In this document: positions 1 to 8,213 of the stretch, one piece after another
How the letters are laid out: each line of letters begins with the position of its first letter
How positions within the stretch are numbered: position 1 is the first letter of the stretch
Source of the DNA: JADKIH01 sp964595205
GTDB lineage: Bacteria > Bacteroidota > Bacteroidia > AKYH767-A > 2013-40CM-41-45
DNA: 64,000 nucleotides
Direction: 5' to 3'
NCBI GenBank assembly: GCA_964595205.1
Contig: CAZQOQ010000037.1
Span: forward strand, 62,001-126,000
Made by a program: the position numbers and the translations under genes
Notes under the pieces: generated by a model
The model's database searches: none
The model's input: the letters and a program-made list of their open reading frames with translations, nothing else
Told to the model about the DNA's origin: nothing

Positions 1-412
1 TATTTGTGATTTGTGTTTTTATTGCAGCCTGATAGGATGATTTAAATTCTTTTGTGATGTTGTTTGAACGGATATAGGATAAAAACAAATTGTCGGCATT
101 TTTAATCCAGGATGAATCGATAAATTTCTGATAATTGATTTCTGTTCTCAATTCATACAGTCGATTTATTTTTTCATCGTTTCTTATTAAAGTAACATTA
201 AACATTCCCGCAAAAAGAAAAAATGAATTATCCTGTCCTTTCCAGTTTAAATTGGTCGTAAATGTTGTCGCCAGGAAACCGTTTAAAATGTTTTTTTTAA
301 GCTCCTGTACTGTATTTTGAATTATACTGTCCGGAGCACAGGATTGACCGTTTGAACGGATCACCATGATAAAACCAAGCCATATCAGGAAACCAGACAA
401 TCTCATTTTCAT
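1..412 (-). CDS. Secreted DUF3078-like protein (3' end cut by window edge)
   Basis: Read on the minus strand from an ATG at 412, the frame stays open to base 1, so the C-terminus lies outside the window. The first ~23 residues are a signal peptide (Lys/Arg, hydrophobic core, then NGQ). The mature part carries the pattern NLNWKGQDNSFF followed by alternating polar and aromatic strands such as ELRTEINYQKF and DSSWIKNADNLF. This resembles the Bacteroidota DUF3078 family of predicted outer-membrane or periplasmic beta proteins; that assignment is by eye. Its start is 15 bases after the stop of the upstream secreted gene, so it is probably the last visible gene of the operon that begins near 2532. 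Function unknown. Confidence 0.72.
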   Translation of the reverse strand, partial: MKMRLSGFLIWLGFIMVIRSNGQSCAPDSIIQNTVQELKKNILNGFLATTFTTNLNWKGQDNSFFLFAGMFNVTLIRNDEKINRLYELRTEINYQKFIDSSWIKNADNLFLSYIRSNNITKEFKSSYQAAIKTQITN

Positions 413-427
413 GGCCTGGCGGGGATT

Positions 428-1000
428 TCATTTCAGCAGTTCTGAAATCTGAAGTTGAAATGGTGTGGAAAGATCCAGCGAGAAATGATCGAAAATATCA
501 GAGTATGAAATGTGTGTGATCTTGCCACCGGTGATTACTACTACTTCCGGTGTATAGGTGGTATTAAAGTATTCGAAAATCGAGTGATTGCTGTTTTTGT
601 ATTGAAATAAATAATCATTGAAGTCTGGCATTAGTTTTTTGTTTTCATAAAAATTCCGTTTTCGGTCCAGGGTCGTGGAATCGATCTGTGCAACGACTAC
701 CGCTTTTGCATTGAGTGAGGCAGAATTCTGTTTAATGAAATCGTTCAGTTGCCGGAAGCAATTGATGCAGTTGTGATTATTTTTTAAAACAATGAAGTAG
801 TTGCTGTCCAAATTCAAAATAACCTGTTCATTGCTGCCGGAATAAAATTTAAAGTCTGAAAACCCTTCGGATGTGAGGGTACCTGAAACATTCATTGAAT
901 AACTGCCTGACTCTTTACTTTCAGGTATTGCGGGAGATAAAACGCTAATTAATATTAATCCTGTAAACGGCAATAGAAAACTGCGGATCATTCTTTTCAT
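428..1000 (-). CDS. Secreted thioredoxin-fold protein
   Basis: A 190-residue protein with an N-terminal signal or anchor segment (about residues 5-25). The pattern YFIVLKNNHNCINC puts a CxxC pair (Cys78, Cys81) after a beta strand. It is followed by a strand VVVAQID and by TPEVVVI with Pro151 in the usual cis-proline position. This order fits a periplasmic thioredoxin-like fold, perhaps a thiol oxidoreductase or an alkyl-hydroperoxide-reductase-like domain; the exact family is not recognised. The start overlaps the end of the upstream gene by 56 bases (a second Met nine bases downstream still overlaps), suggesting translational coupling. What it reduces or oxidises cannot be told from sequence. 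Confidence 0.75.
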   Translation of the reverse strand: MKRMIRSFLLPFTGLILISVLSPAIPESKESGSYSMNVSGTLTSEGFSDFKFYSGSNEQVILNLDSNYFIVLKNNHNCINCFRQLNDFIKQNSASLNAKAVVVAQIDSTTLDRKRNFYENKKLMPDFNDYLFQYKNSNHSIFEYFNTTYTPEVVVITGGKITHISYSDIFDHFSLDLSTPFQLQISELLK

Positions 1001-2153
1001 AATACAGATCTTTTAAATGATTAAATTCTTTAACCGGAATATTTTGCTTCGGGTAAAAGTCGTCATCCCTTACCTGGATAATCAAATTATCATTAGCCTC
1101 TGATTTTGTCGCATGGTAAAGCATCAACGGAGCATTTTCAATATCAATGGTATCATTAACTGAATACGAGACCGGGAACGAAGGAATTGTCAGATAGGGT
1201 TTTTCCCATTTGTTCAACATCCAGACATCAATTCTTCGTTTTTCATTCCCGCAATTTTTACAGGTTGAACTTACCAGTAATTGAGAATCATTTATAAAAG
1301 AAATTTTTTCAATCCTCGAAATCGTATCCTGCATCAATAGCAATTGGTCTATGAGTAGTTTCGGATGGATTTTGGATGGATCCGTTTCGACGGGAATTTT
1401 ATTGCCAGGCAGATTATTCCAATCTACTGCCCCGGTGTAGTCAATCGAATCAACAACATTCAGATTAAAATCGTACAGCCGGATTTTGTATCCGCAAGGG
1501 TTGGCTAGGGCAATGTATTTATCGCTGGTTGTCACCCAGGATTTTGTCAGGTGACTGAAACCAATGCAGGGTACTTCGGGATGGATGAATTTAAGGATCT
1601 TATCATTCTTCGCATCGTAAATTCCGATGTTGGCATTATTGCGCTTGTCAGCCGGGTGAAAATTATATATGGTGTAAAGCAGGAATTTGTCATTGCCGAG
1701 CGCTTTCATATATCTTCCACATGCTTTCTTTGGTAAGTCAATTTTATTGGAGAAGATAAATTTCCCATTCGATTTAATAAACCTGTAGAAGTCGAAATGC
1801 TCATCATCGCATAACAGCAGGTAATTGTCACTCACCGAAATCTCGGGCAGGTCATTGATAGTAATGGAGGCGGGAAGTGTGATTTCGAAAGAATCGCGTC
1901 TTTCATTCGTGGTATTGACGGAGTATATTTTTAATCTCCGGTTTTCGCTGTTCCATTCTTCGTTGGTGAAATAGTATACGAAAGGCGTGGCTATGCAGCT
2001 GCTGATCATATTGATGACGGAGGACTTGCCCGTGCCAATATTTTTAACTGGAGAAATGGCGATATTTTTCTGAGCCATCGCAGCATGGACTCCGGAGAGT
2101 AAAATGCAGAAGGCAATGATTCGCCTTCTGCAGAAATGTTTATTTCTTTTCAT
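945..2153 (-). CDS. Secreted protein, possible beta-propeller
   Basis: The ATG at 2153 is preferred over an earlier in-frame start at 2201 because it begins a clean signal peptide (basic MKRNKHFCRRR, hydrophobic core, AMAQ cleavage site) and overlaps the stop of the upstream gene by only 14 bases. The ~402-residue product has repeated strand-turn units with conserved aromatic and Asp residues (for example YDFNLNVVDSID and IGIYDAKNDKI), as in Bacteroidota six-bladed beta-propeller lipoproteins (DUF4221/DUF5128 type). A CKNCGNEKRR Cys pair sits near residue 300. No enzyme motif is visible. It is the second gene of the secreted-protein operon; function unknown. Confidence 0.78.
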   Translation of the reverse strand: MKRNKHFCRRRIIAFCILLSGVHAAMAQKNIAISPVKNIGTGKSSVINMISSCIATPFVYYFTNEEWNSENRRLKIYSVNTTNERRDSFEITLPASITINDLPEISVSDNYLLLCDDEHFDFYRFIKSNGKFIFSNKIDLPKKACGRYMKALGNDKFLLYTIYNFHPADKRNNANIGIYDAKNDKILKFIHPEVPCIGFSHLTKSWVTTSDKYIALANPCGYKIRLYDFNLNVVDSIDYTGAVDWNNLPGNKIPVETDPSKIHPKLLIDQLLLMQDTISRIEKISFINDSQLLVSSTCKNCGNEKRRIDVWMLNKWEKPYLTIPSFPVSYSVNDTIDIENAPLMLYHATKSEANDNLIIQVRDDDFYPKQNIPVKEFNHLKDLYYEKNDPQFSIAVYRININ

Positions 2154-2532
2154 AGATTGGTATTGTTCCGCGAATGTCGCTATTGTCCAGGTCAATTTCA
2201 ACTGTATTATCGCCTGACGAGGTCCATCTTACAGGAAGTTCTTTACCAAACAGCGTTTCGCCTTTTGTTTTGCCTTCTTTCACCTGTAGAAACACATAAT
2301 CGATGATGTCGTTAGTAGGGAACCATGTCGTTATGGCTTTAACCTGTGAGTATGGAAACCTTACCGGGCATTCATTGTTGCCATTGCCTTTACAGGTACA
2401 ATGGAAGTCATCGATTTCCACATAGTCAAATTTGTTGCGTCTTGTCCCGCCGGAAATGATAATTTTAAAGGCAGATGCTTCATAGGCAAGCGATGCCAGG
2501 AAGACTATTGTTAAGATAATTTTTGTTTTCAT
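2140..2532 (-). CDS. Small secreted Cys-containing protein
   Basis: A 130-residue protein with a standard signal peptide ending at ASA (residues 1-21). The mature part has a short Cys cluster, CTCKGNGNNECP, then an acidic C-terminal half ending IPIYEKK. No known domain is recognised. It appears to be the first gene of a minus-strand operon of four secreted proteins whose members overlap or nearly touch (2140/2153, 945/1000, 428/412), so they probably act together in the periplasm or at the surface. The paired cysteines could be substrates of the thioredoxin-like protein encoded two genes later, but that is only a guess from proximity. Confidence 0.72.
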   Translation of the reverse strand: MKTKIILTIVFLASLAYEASAFKIIISGGTRRNKFDYVEIDDFHCTCKGNGNNECPVRFPYSQVKAITTWFPTNDIIDYVFLQVKEGKTKGETLFGKELPVRWTSSGDNTVEIDLDNSDIRGTIPIYEKK

Positions 2533-2840
2533 GAGAATATTTATTTATGTTTTATTGTTTTTAGCCTGGATTGTGAGTATGGCTGATTATTTTATTTTGT
2601 TTTATAAATGAAAGGATCGCCGTGGCGTGCCTGCAAATTTTTTTTGAATATTTCCCGCACGAGGCGGTTAGGTTGGCGTGAATCGCTTTTGCCGAAGTGT
2701 GAAATGGATCATGGTTGTATCGGTGAAAATCCGTGATACAAATATTACCCGGCATTAAACTTTTTACAACTCCATATATTAAGGTTCTTTAACTGTTGGA
2801 ACCAACAGGTAAATTGTTTTATCTTGGTAAAAAAATAGTT
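2533..2840. other. Intergenic region between divergent genes
   Basis: About 300 bases between the secreted-protein operon (minus) and the exonuclease III gene (plus). Apart from a plausible promoter for the plus-strand gene near 2796-2827, nothing is recognised. A 64-codon minus-strand reading frame (2561-2755) has no family features, signal peptide or promoter and is not accepted. Confidence 0.5.
2796..2827 (+). promoter_or_regulatory. Candidate Bacteroidota-type promoter of exonuclease III gene
   Basis: A TTG element at 2796-2798 is separated by about 21 bases from TATCTTGG at 2820-2827, close to the Bacteroidota primary-sigma pattern TTTG-N(~19-21)-TAnnTTTG. It lies 13 bases before the chosen start at 2841 and would be destroyed as a promoter if the upstream in-frame start at 2796 were used, which supports the later start. 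Confidence 0.4.
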
Positions 2841-3626
2841 ATGCCTAAGAAAAAGTACAGAATACTTACCTGGAATGTAAATGGTATCAGGGCCGTGTGG
2901 AAAAAAGGTTTTCTCGACTGGATCACGAAAGATAATCCGGATATTCTTTGTCTGCAGGAGACAAAGGCCCAGCAGGATCAACTCGGTGAGGAAATTATCA
3001 AATGCAACGACTATAAATCGTATTTCTTTTCAGCAGAGAAAAAGGGTTATTCCGGTGTAGCGGTTTACACGAAGGAAGAACCGTTGAACGTCAAGTCAGG
3101 ATTCAACCATACCATCTTCGATAGTGAGGGAAGAGTGCTCGAAGTCGAGTATAAAGACTTCGTATTATTCAATGTATATTTTCCAAATGGTGGCCGCGGA
3201 CCGGAGCGAGTCAAATACAAACTGGATTTTTATGAGGCGCTGTTCAGCAGGGCAGAGGTCGCGCGGAAAAAAAATAAAAACGTCATCGTGTGCGGCGATT
3301 ATAATACAGCACATAAAGAAATTGACCTCGCCCGACCGGGACCTAATTCGACAGTTAGCGGTTTCCTTCCGGAGGAGAGGGCCTGGGTGGATAAAATAAT
3401 CGACATGGGTTATATAGACATATTCCGTGAATTTAATAAGGAACCTGCACAATACACCTACTGGGACGTCATCACCCGTGCACGTGAAAGGAATACAGGC
3501 TGGCGCATCGATTATTTCATGGTGTCCAGGGAGATGAAAGATATGGTAGTGAATGCAACCATCCATCCACAGGTGATGGGAAGCGATCATTGCCCGGTGG
3601 AAATAGAATTGCAAATTGAGAACTGA
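2841..3626 (+). CDS. xth: Exodeoxyribonuclease III (AP endonuclease)
   Basis: A 261-residue member of the exonuclease III / AP endonuclease family, which cleaves DNA at abasic sites and removes 3' blocking groups in base-excision repair. All family blocks are present: WNVNGIRA (11-18), LQETK with the metal-binding Glu40, GDYNTAH (Asp153, Asn155), GWRIDYF (221-226), and GSDHCPV with the catalytic Asp249-His250 pair. Length is normal for the family. The start at 2841 (MPKKKYRIL) is chosen because the 15 residues before it are not family-like and overlap the likely promoter. The gene appears monocistronic. Confidence 0.96.
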   Translation: MPKKKYRILTWNVNGIRAVWKKGFLDWITKDNPDILCLQETKAQQDQLGEEIIKCNDYKSYFFSAEKKGYSGVAVYTKEEPLNVKSGFNHTIFDSEGRVLEVEYKDFVLFNVYFPNGGRGPERVKYKLDFYEALFSRAEVARKKNKNVIVCGDYNTAHKEIDLARPGPNSTVSGFLPEERAWVDKIIDMGYIDIFREFNKEPAQYTYWDVITRARERNTGWRIDYFMVSREMKDMVVNATIHPQVMGSDHCPVEIELQIEN

Positions 3627-3641
3627 AAGAGTGGAATTATT

Positions 3642-3649
3642 TACATTTG
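3642..3649 (+). promoter_or_regulatory. -7 type promoter box TACATTTG
   Basis: TACATTTG is an exact match to the Bacteroidota -7 consensus TAnnTTTG. It ends only four bases before the ATG at 3654, so the transcript would start at or very near that codon. Either the mRNA is leaderless or the true start is the next Met at 3675. A TTG triplet at 3616-3618 lies 23 bases upstream, slightly farther than usual for a -33 element. Confidence 0.4.
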
Positions 3650-3653
3650 CATT

Positions 3654-4148
3654 ATGTTTATACATTCAAGCCAGATGCCTGCCGATTCGAGGATATGGAT
3701 TTATCAGTCGAATCGCGAATTCTCACACGGGGAAGAAGTTAGAATTGCTGACCTTGCCAGGGATTTTTTAGAGAGCTGGACCGCACACAACCAGGAACTG
3801 AAAGCAAGTTTCGAAATCCGTCATCATATCTTTTTAATCCTTATGATTGATCAGAATCATGCTCTTGCCAGCGGCTGCTCAATCGATAAGTCTGTGCATT
3901 TTATTCAGCAAATAGAAAAGGAGTTTTCAGTGTCGCTGATGGACAGGCAGATTTTTGCAATAAAGGAAAATGAAAGGATTTCTTTAGTTGGCAGAAAAAA
4001 ATTTGATGCTATGATCAATTCAGGCGAGATAAATGGAAATACACTTGTTTTCAACAACCTCGTTGAAACAAAGAAAGAATTAGAGTCGCAGTGGATTATT
4101 CCGATCAGCAAAAGCTGGCACGGGGCGATGGTTTCTCACAGCCGGTAA
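3654..4148 (+). CDS. Conserved Bacteroidota protein ('ABC transporter ATPase' orphan family)
   Basis: A 164-residue soluble protein. The pattern SRIWIYQSNREFS near the N-terminus, FLESWTAHNQELKASFEI, a DQNHALASGCSIDKSVHFI block and the C-terminal WIIPISKSWHGAMV are typical of a small family found across Bacteroidota that databases often name 'ABC transporter ATPase'. There is no Walker A, Walker B or ABC signature, so that name is misleading and the function is unknown. GCSIDKS contains conserved Cys, Asp and Ser residues that could be an active site. The start may be 3654 or the Met at 3675; the promoter-like box just upstream favours a very short leader or the later start. Confidence 0.85.
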   Translation: MFIHSSQMPADSRIWIYQSNREFSHGEEVRIADLARDFLESWTAHNQELKASFEIRHHIFLILMIDQNHALASGCSIDKSVHFIQQIEKEFSVSLMDRQIFAIKENERISLVGRKKFDAMINSGEINGNTLVFNNLVETKKELESQWIIPISKSWHGAMVSHSR

Positions 4149-4197
4149 TTTTTTAATGGACCCTGTCTCCTTTGATTGATTAGGGAATATTTTCGGA

Positions 4198-4962
4198 TCA
4201 GTTTTTTTTCTTCAACGGGATCTCCTTTACCATTTGACCGTTCTTGTAAATAATTCTTCTGACCTGCACTGAATCCTGGTATTCTTTCCATTCGCCTTCT
4301 TCGTTATTATTCCTGTAAAATCCTTCTCGTTTCAGATTTCCTTTTTCATCGAATTCTTTTGACGGGCCTTCCAGAGATCCATTGACGTAATAGTATTCCA
4401 CCGATGGTTTCCCGCTTTGCAGAAACCACCTGCAGATGCCATCGCGCTGTCCATTTGTATAATTTGATTCCTCCTGAGGTTTTCCGTCGTCGTAAAAAGT
4501 TTTCTTTTCACCATGTAAAATTCCATTCACGAAATGCTCGGATGACTTTACTTTACCGTTGTTGGTATATATCGTTTTTACTCCGTTGAGCGAATCATCT
4601 TTATAAGTGGCATCCTGAGTAATCAGGCCCAGGTATGAAAATGTGAGCGAGGCGCCGTTTTTTTTGCCGTCTTTGAATTCGTCGAGACGGGTCATGATGC
4701 CATTGAAGTTATACTCACGCCACACGCCATTTTTTTTTCCTTTGATCAACTCGCCCTGGCTGAGGGTAATACCTTTCGGACTCTTGATCACGAGGTATTC
4801 TTTATCCGGATTTGACGGATCTTTCGTAATCGTTGTATCGTTTCCGTATTTCTGACCGGAGCCTGTGCGAACAGGCTGTACAGACGGTTGAGACGGGATC
4901 TGTGCAAGAATGACGTTGGAAAACAAAAACAATAGAACTATTATTGATTGACGTTTTTTCAT
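4198..4962 (-). CDS. Secreted MORN-repeat protein (YwqK-like)
   Basis: A 254-residue protein with a signal peptide (residues 1-20, ending ILAQ) followed by about seven MORN-variant repeats of the form G-x-W-x-x-Y/F...G-x-x-x-G, for example GKKNGVWREY, GILHGEKKTFYDDG and GSLEGPSKEFDEKG. Such proteins are annotated as toxin-antitoxin YwqK family, but in Bacteroidota they are normally exported and there is no toxin partner nearby. MORN repeats form elongated beta sheets that can mediate protein or lipid contact. It is transcribed alone, convergent with the upstream orphan gene and divergent from the acetyltransferase. Its role is unknown. Confidence 0.85.
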   Translation of the reverse strand: MKKRQSIIVLLFLFSNVILAQIPSQPSVQPVRTGSGQKYGNDTTITKDPSNPDKEYLVIKSPKGITLSQGELIKGKKNGVWREYNFNGIMTRLDEFKDGKKNGASLTFSYLGLITQDATYKDDSLNGVKTIYTNNGKVKSSEHFVNGILHGEKKTFYDDGKPQEESNYTNGQRDGICRWFLQSGKPSVEYYYVNGSLEGPSKEFDEKGNLKREGFYRNNNEEGEWKEYQDSVQVRRIIYKNGQMVKEIPLKKKN

Positions 4963-5028
4963 CCGGGATATCGTTAAGTTATTTTTTTATCGCCTGTAAA
5001 ATTAAATGAAAAAGAATATGTAATCAAT

Positions 5029-5036
5029 TAAATTTG
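5029..5036 (+). promoter_or_regulatory. -7 type promoter box TAAATTTG
   Basis: TAAATTTG matches TAnnTTTG exactly and ends four bases before the ATG at 5041. The start codon is fixed by the acetyltransferase family pattern, so the transcript is probably leaderless or nearly so. No clear -33 TTTG is seen at the expected distance. Confidence 0.4.
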
Positions 5037-5040
5037 CAGC

Positions 5041-5559
5041 ATGAACCTGAAAATACGTGAAGCGATTCCGGATGATTACCTGATTCTTTCTGATCTGGGC
5101 CGAAGGACTTTTTACGAGACCTGGCGTCCGGTGAATACCGAAGAAGACATGCAATCATACCTGGCAAAGTCGTTCGCTTCTTCTCTGGTCAGACACGATA
5201 TTGAAAACATCAATGTTAATCTTTTCTATCTTGCATTTATAGAAGATGAAGCCGTCGGTTACAGCAAGATGAGATGGGATCGTTCCTATGATGAATTCAA
5301 TGGTGAACGTGCAATTGAAATTGAGCGGATATACGTTTTACAATCATGGCAGGCGAAAAAAATCGGGAAGGAATTGATGGACCATTGTTTAAAGTACGCT
5401 ATTGAAAGGAACTTTCAGTGGCTCTGGCTTGGTGTTAATATCGATAATCACAAGGCGATTGACTTCTATAAAAAATATGACTTTGAAATATTTGGAGAAA
5501 AATCTTTTCAGCTTGGAGAGGCGGTTGACAACGATTATCTGATGAAGAGAAAATTATGA
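5041..5559 (+). CDS. GNAT family N-acetyltransferase
   Basis: A 172-residue Gcn5-related acetyltransferase. It starts with the typical MNLKIREAIPDDY strand-helix, then has the acceptor-side segment VGYSKMRW, the motif A region IERIYVLQSWQAKKIGKELM (acetyl-CoA pyrophosphate loop, here Q-x-x-K-I-G), and the C-terminal NHKAIDFYKKYDFEIFGE motif B. It resembles the PaiA/RimI-like group that acetylates small amines or protein N-termini; the substrate cannot be assigned. It sits convergent to lptD with only 17 bases between the two stops and is probably transcribed alone. Confidence 0.9.
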   Translation: MNLKIREAIPDDYLILSDLGRRTFYETWRPVNTEEDMQSYLAKSFASSLVRHDIENINVNLFYLAFIEDEAVGYSKMRWDRSYDEFNGERAIEIERIYVLQSWQAKKIGKELMDHCLKYAIERNFQWLWLGVNIDNHKAIDFYKKYDFEIFGEKSFQLGEAVDNDYLMKRKL

Positions 5560-5576
5560 ATAATCCTGCGAAGGAA

Positions 5577-8213
5577 CTACTGATCAAAGAATGATTTCTT
5601 CTTCAGCAATTTCAGATCCTGAAGCACAGAGGCTTTTACGTTGATCTGAAAATTCCAGCTTTCCTGGTAGCCGAATGGTATCCAGTTCAGGCGCATCTCC
5701 CAGCAATGCAGGTCGCGATAAAAGTTGATTCCCATGCTTGTAAACTGTCCTTCAGTGATGTCATAAAAAGATGTAAATGCAATTTTCCAAGCGGGAGTAA
5801 GCCGTAGCTCGCCGTTGATATTGGCAGACTGACTGAGCTTTGAAGGCTCTCCTCCGTTTTTTGAGTAGTTGAGGATGTAGTCGACGGTCAGGTTATAAGG
5901 AACATTAAAATCGACGTATTCATCCGGATGATTGTTAATGTAATCGAGCTCCTCTTTTGAATACTTCGTACTCTCTTTCACTTTTGCCTGATTCAGGGAA
6001 AAACCGGTATTGATGGAAGCAGAAGTAAGTCTCACGAGGCTTCCTCCGACGCTCGAATTATATTTGTCGTAATCTCTATTGTTCTCGTCATACGCGTATG
6101 GATCCAGAGTACCCCTGATTCTTATTCCAACCTTGTCTAAAATGGTAGTGCTTCCGTTGAGATTAATGAGTGCCAGTTTCATTGAATCTGCAATCAGGTT
6201 GTAGCCGGAAGAGATTCTCAGTGTCTCGAATATTTTTACCTTCTTCAAAGTCATTCCGGTATCGGAATTGGTTTTCACTTTCATTTCAAGATTGTTGTCG
6301 AGACTGAAATTGATGTTTGCATAGCGACCATTGGAAGGGCCGCCATATCTTGTTCCGTCGAAGATGGAATACGTACGGGTATCGCCGGCGGTATCGACCT
6401 GGACTTCTTTATAGTAGCCATACTTTTCCTTGCCGAAATCGGGCCTGAAGCTGATGGATGCCGTTGGGGTGATCACATGTCTTAAAGCTGCAATCGGGCC
6501 GCCGGTGAATTGATACATTCCATAGATGCGTGTCGATGTACCCAGGGAAAACTGATATTCGCGGCCGGATTGAAATTTTTCAACTTCGGATGTGTCTACT
6601 TTTGATGAATCTGAATCCCATTCCAGGCGTCTCGTCTTAAAATACCATCGCTCTGAATAATTAAAAGAAGGTGATACGTTGTAATAATTCAACACGTTGA
6701 ATGAGGTGGAGACCGGTATCGTATGCTGGAAGCCCGTTTTTAAATTCTCGAGCGTCGACTGTGTAAACAGGAGGCTGTCATACGTGTCGATGTAATTTTC
6801 ACCATAAAGGGTATAACTGGTTCCGATTTTTTCGTACCATTTTTGTTTTCCGATGGCATTCTTTCTTTTTAACGGATAGAAGCGGGAAACATTAAAACCG
6901 AGTTCAGGAGCGGTAATACTGATTTGCTTTGTGAGGATATTCTGAAAGTGTTTGATGGCTAATGAAAGATTTATCGGCTTATCAGGAAAAGTGTGACTGT
7001 ACAAGATGGTCGACTGGAACTGGTTGGTGAGAAAATTATTCAGACTGGTAATCGTATTTGTGTAATAAGTAGAACTTCCGGCATTGACATCTGCGCTGAA
7101 GTTATTGTTGGGACTGAATTTTGAGTCTTGTGAATGATACCATCGGATATGGTAATCTTTCGTTACAGAATATCCCGGAAGTTCCTTTTCTCCGTCAACG
7201 GTATAGGCATAACTTACATTCATGTTGCCGCTATACTTGTATTTTTTTTTATATATTGAAGCGGCTTCGAGTTTGTAACTTCCTTTGGTATACAGGTCAG
7301 TGGTGACCGCCAGGTTTATATAATCGTTAAATCCGAAATAATATCCCAGGCGCTCCAGGTAAAATCCTCTTTCTGCTGATTCGCCGAAAGAAGGGAAGAT
7401 GATTCCAGAACTTCTTCCGGGGCTGTTAGGGAAAAAACCGAAAGGCAGGATGAGTGGCGTGGGCACATTTTCAATCGTGAGATAGGCCGGGCCGGTAATG
7501 ATTTTATTTTTGTTTATCACCTTAAGCCTGTTGCTGGTGATTGCAAAATGGGGAGTATCCAGGTCACAGGTTGTGTATTGTCCGCGTTTAATGAAAAAAT
7601 TATTCTCCGGATCTTTCTTAACGACTTCACCGTGAATATAGCCTTCGCCCTCCTGGGTAATTACATAAGTGATCTTGCCTTTCTTCGTATCGAAGTTATA
7701 CCGGATTGTCGATGATCTGAACTTCTGGTCAGCCTGGGAAAACTGCGGACTGCCGGTAATATTTCCAAGGCTGTCCTTAACTCCTTCGGCAAAGAGTTCT
7801 TTACCATTCATGTCGATGACGATATAATCGGCCTGCATGTGCATGTCCTCATAATCCACCGTCGCATTGCCATACAGGTAAACGACTTCGTTTTCAATAT
7901 TGACCCGGATCGAATCTCTCGCATGATATTTTACCGGCGATTTCAGCGATTCGTCGCCGGAGATATTCGTGTCTGCCGAAAGTGTGTCAGCAACTATTGT
8001 ATCAGTAAGGGATTTATTGGCGGTATCAGGCTCCCGAATCGTATCTTTACCAGAATAAAAAATATCCGGAGTCGTTGAAGCAGATGCTTCTGAACCAACA
8101 TCAAGTTGTTGAAAAAGAAGAACAAAAATGAAAAAACCTGCGAATGATATTTTGGATACTTGTAAAATCAATCCGGTAGAATTTTCTGCGTTTGTGATGC
8201 CAAAACTAAGCAA
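5577..8213 (-). CDS. lptD: LPS-assembly outer-membrane protein LptD
   Basis: A ~878-residue OstA/LptD protein that inserts lipopolysaccharide into the outer leaflet of the outer membrane together with LptE. After a signal segment and a Ser/Thr/Asp-rich linker, an OstA-type jellyroll begins near residue 90 (VVYLYGNATVDYEDM, DYIVIDM, ELFAEGV). A beta-barrel follows with the LptD motif PLILPFGFFPNSPGRSSGI near 255, and the end is aromatic-rich (LKLLKKKSFFDQ). No ATG precedes the signal peptide: the frame opens with TTG at 8213, with another TTG at 8171, and a stop lies just upstream. The 5' end therefore overlaps or abuts the divergent amidase gene (ATG 8197), so each promoter must lie within the other's coding start. 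Confidence 0.93.
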   Translation of the reverse strand: MLSFGITNAENSTGLILQVSKISFAGFFIFVLLFQQLDVGSEASASTTPDIFYSGKDTIREPDTANKSLTDTIVADTLSADTNISGDESLKSPVKYHARDSIRVNIENEVVYLYGNATVDYEDMHMQADYIVIDMNGKELFAEGVKDSLGNITGSPQFSQADQKFRSSTIRYNFDTKKGKITYVITQEGEGYIHGEVVKKDPENNFFIKRGQYTTCDLDTPHFAITSNRLKVINKNKIITGPAYLTIENVPTPLILPFGFFPNSPGRSSGIIFPSFGESAERGFYLERLGYYFGFNDYINLAVTTDLYTKGSYKLEAASIYKKKYKYSGNMNVSYAYTVDGEKELPGYSVTKDYHIRWYHSQDSKFSPNNNFSADVNAGSSTYYTNTITSLNNFLTNQFQSTILYSHTFPDKPINLSLAIKHFQNILTKQISITAPELGFNVSRFYPLKRKNAIGKQKWYEKIGTSYTLYGENYIDTYDSLLFTQSTLENLKTGFQHTIPVSTSFNVLNYYNVSPSFNYSERWYFKTRRLEWDSDSSKVDTSEVEKFQSGREYQFSLGTSTRIYGMYQFTGGPIAALRHVITPTASISFRPDFGKEKYGYYKEVQVDTAGDTRTYSIFDGTRYGGPSNGRYANINFSLDNNLEMKVKTNSDTGMTLKKVKIFETLRISSGYNLIADSMKLALINLNGSTTILDKVGIRIRGTLDPYAYDENNRDYDKYNSSVGGSLVRLTSASINTGFSLNQAKVKESTKYSKEELDYINNHPDEYVDFNVPYNLTVDYILNYSKNGGEPSKLSQSANINGELRLTPAWKIAFTSFYDITEGQFTSMGINFYRDLHCWEMRLNWIPFGYQESWNFQINVKASVLQDLKLLKKKSFFDQ

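Noticed and set aside
2561..2755. 64-codon minus-strand frame in the gap before the exonuclease gene
   Set aside because: No family, signal peptide or promoter; composition is that of intergenic DNA.
4198..4962. Toxin-antitoxin system suggested by the YwqK name
   Set aside because: The protein is exported and no toxin-like gene is adjacent; the name comes from MORN repeats only.
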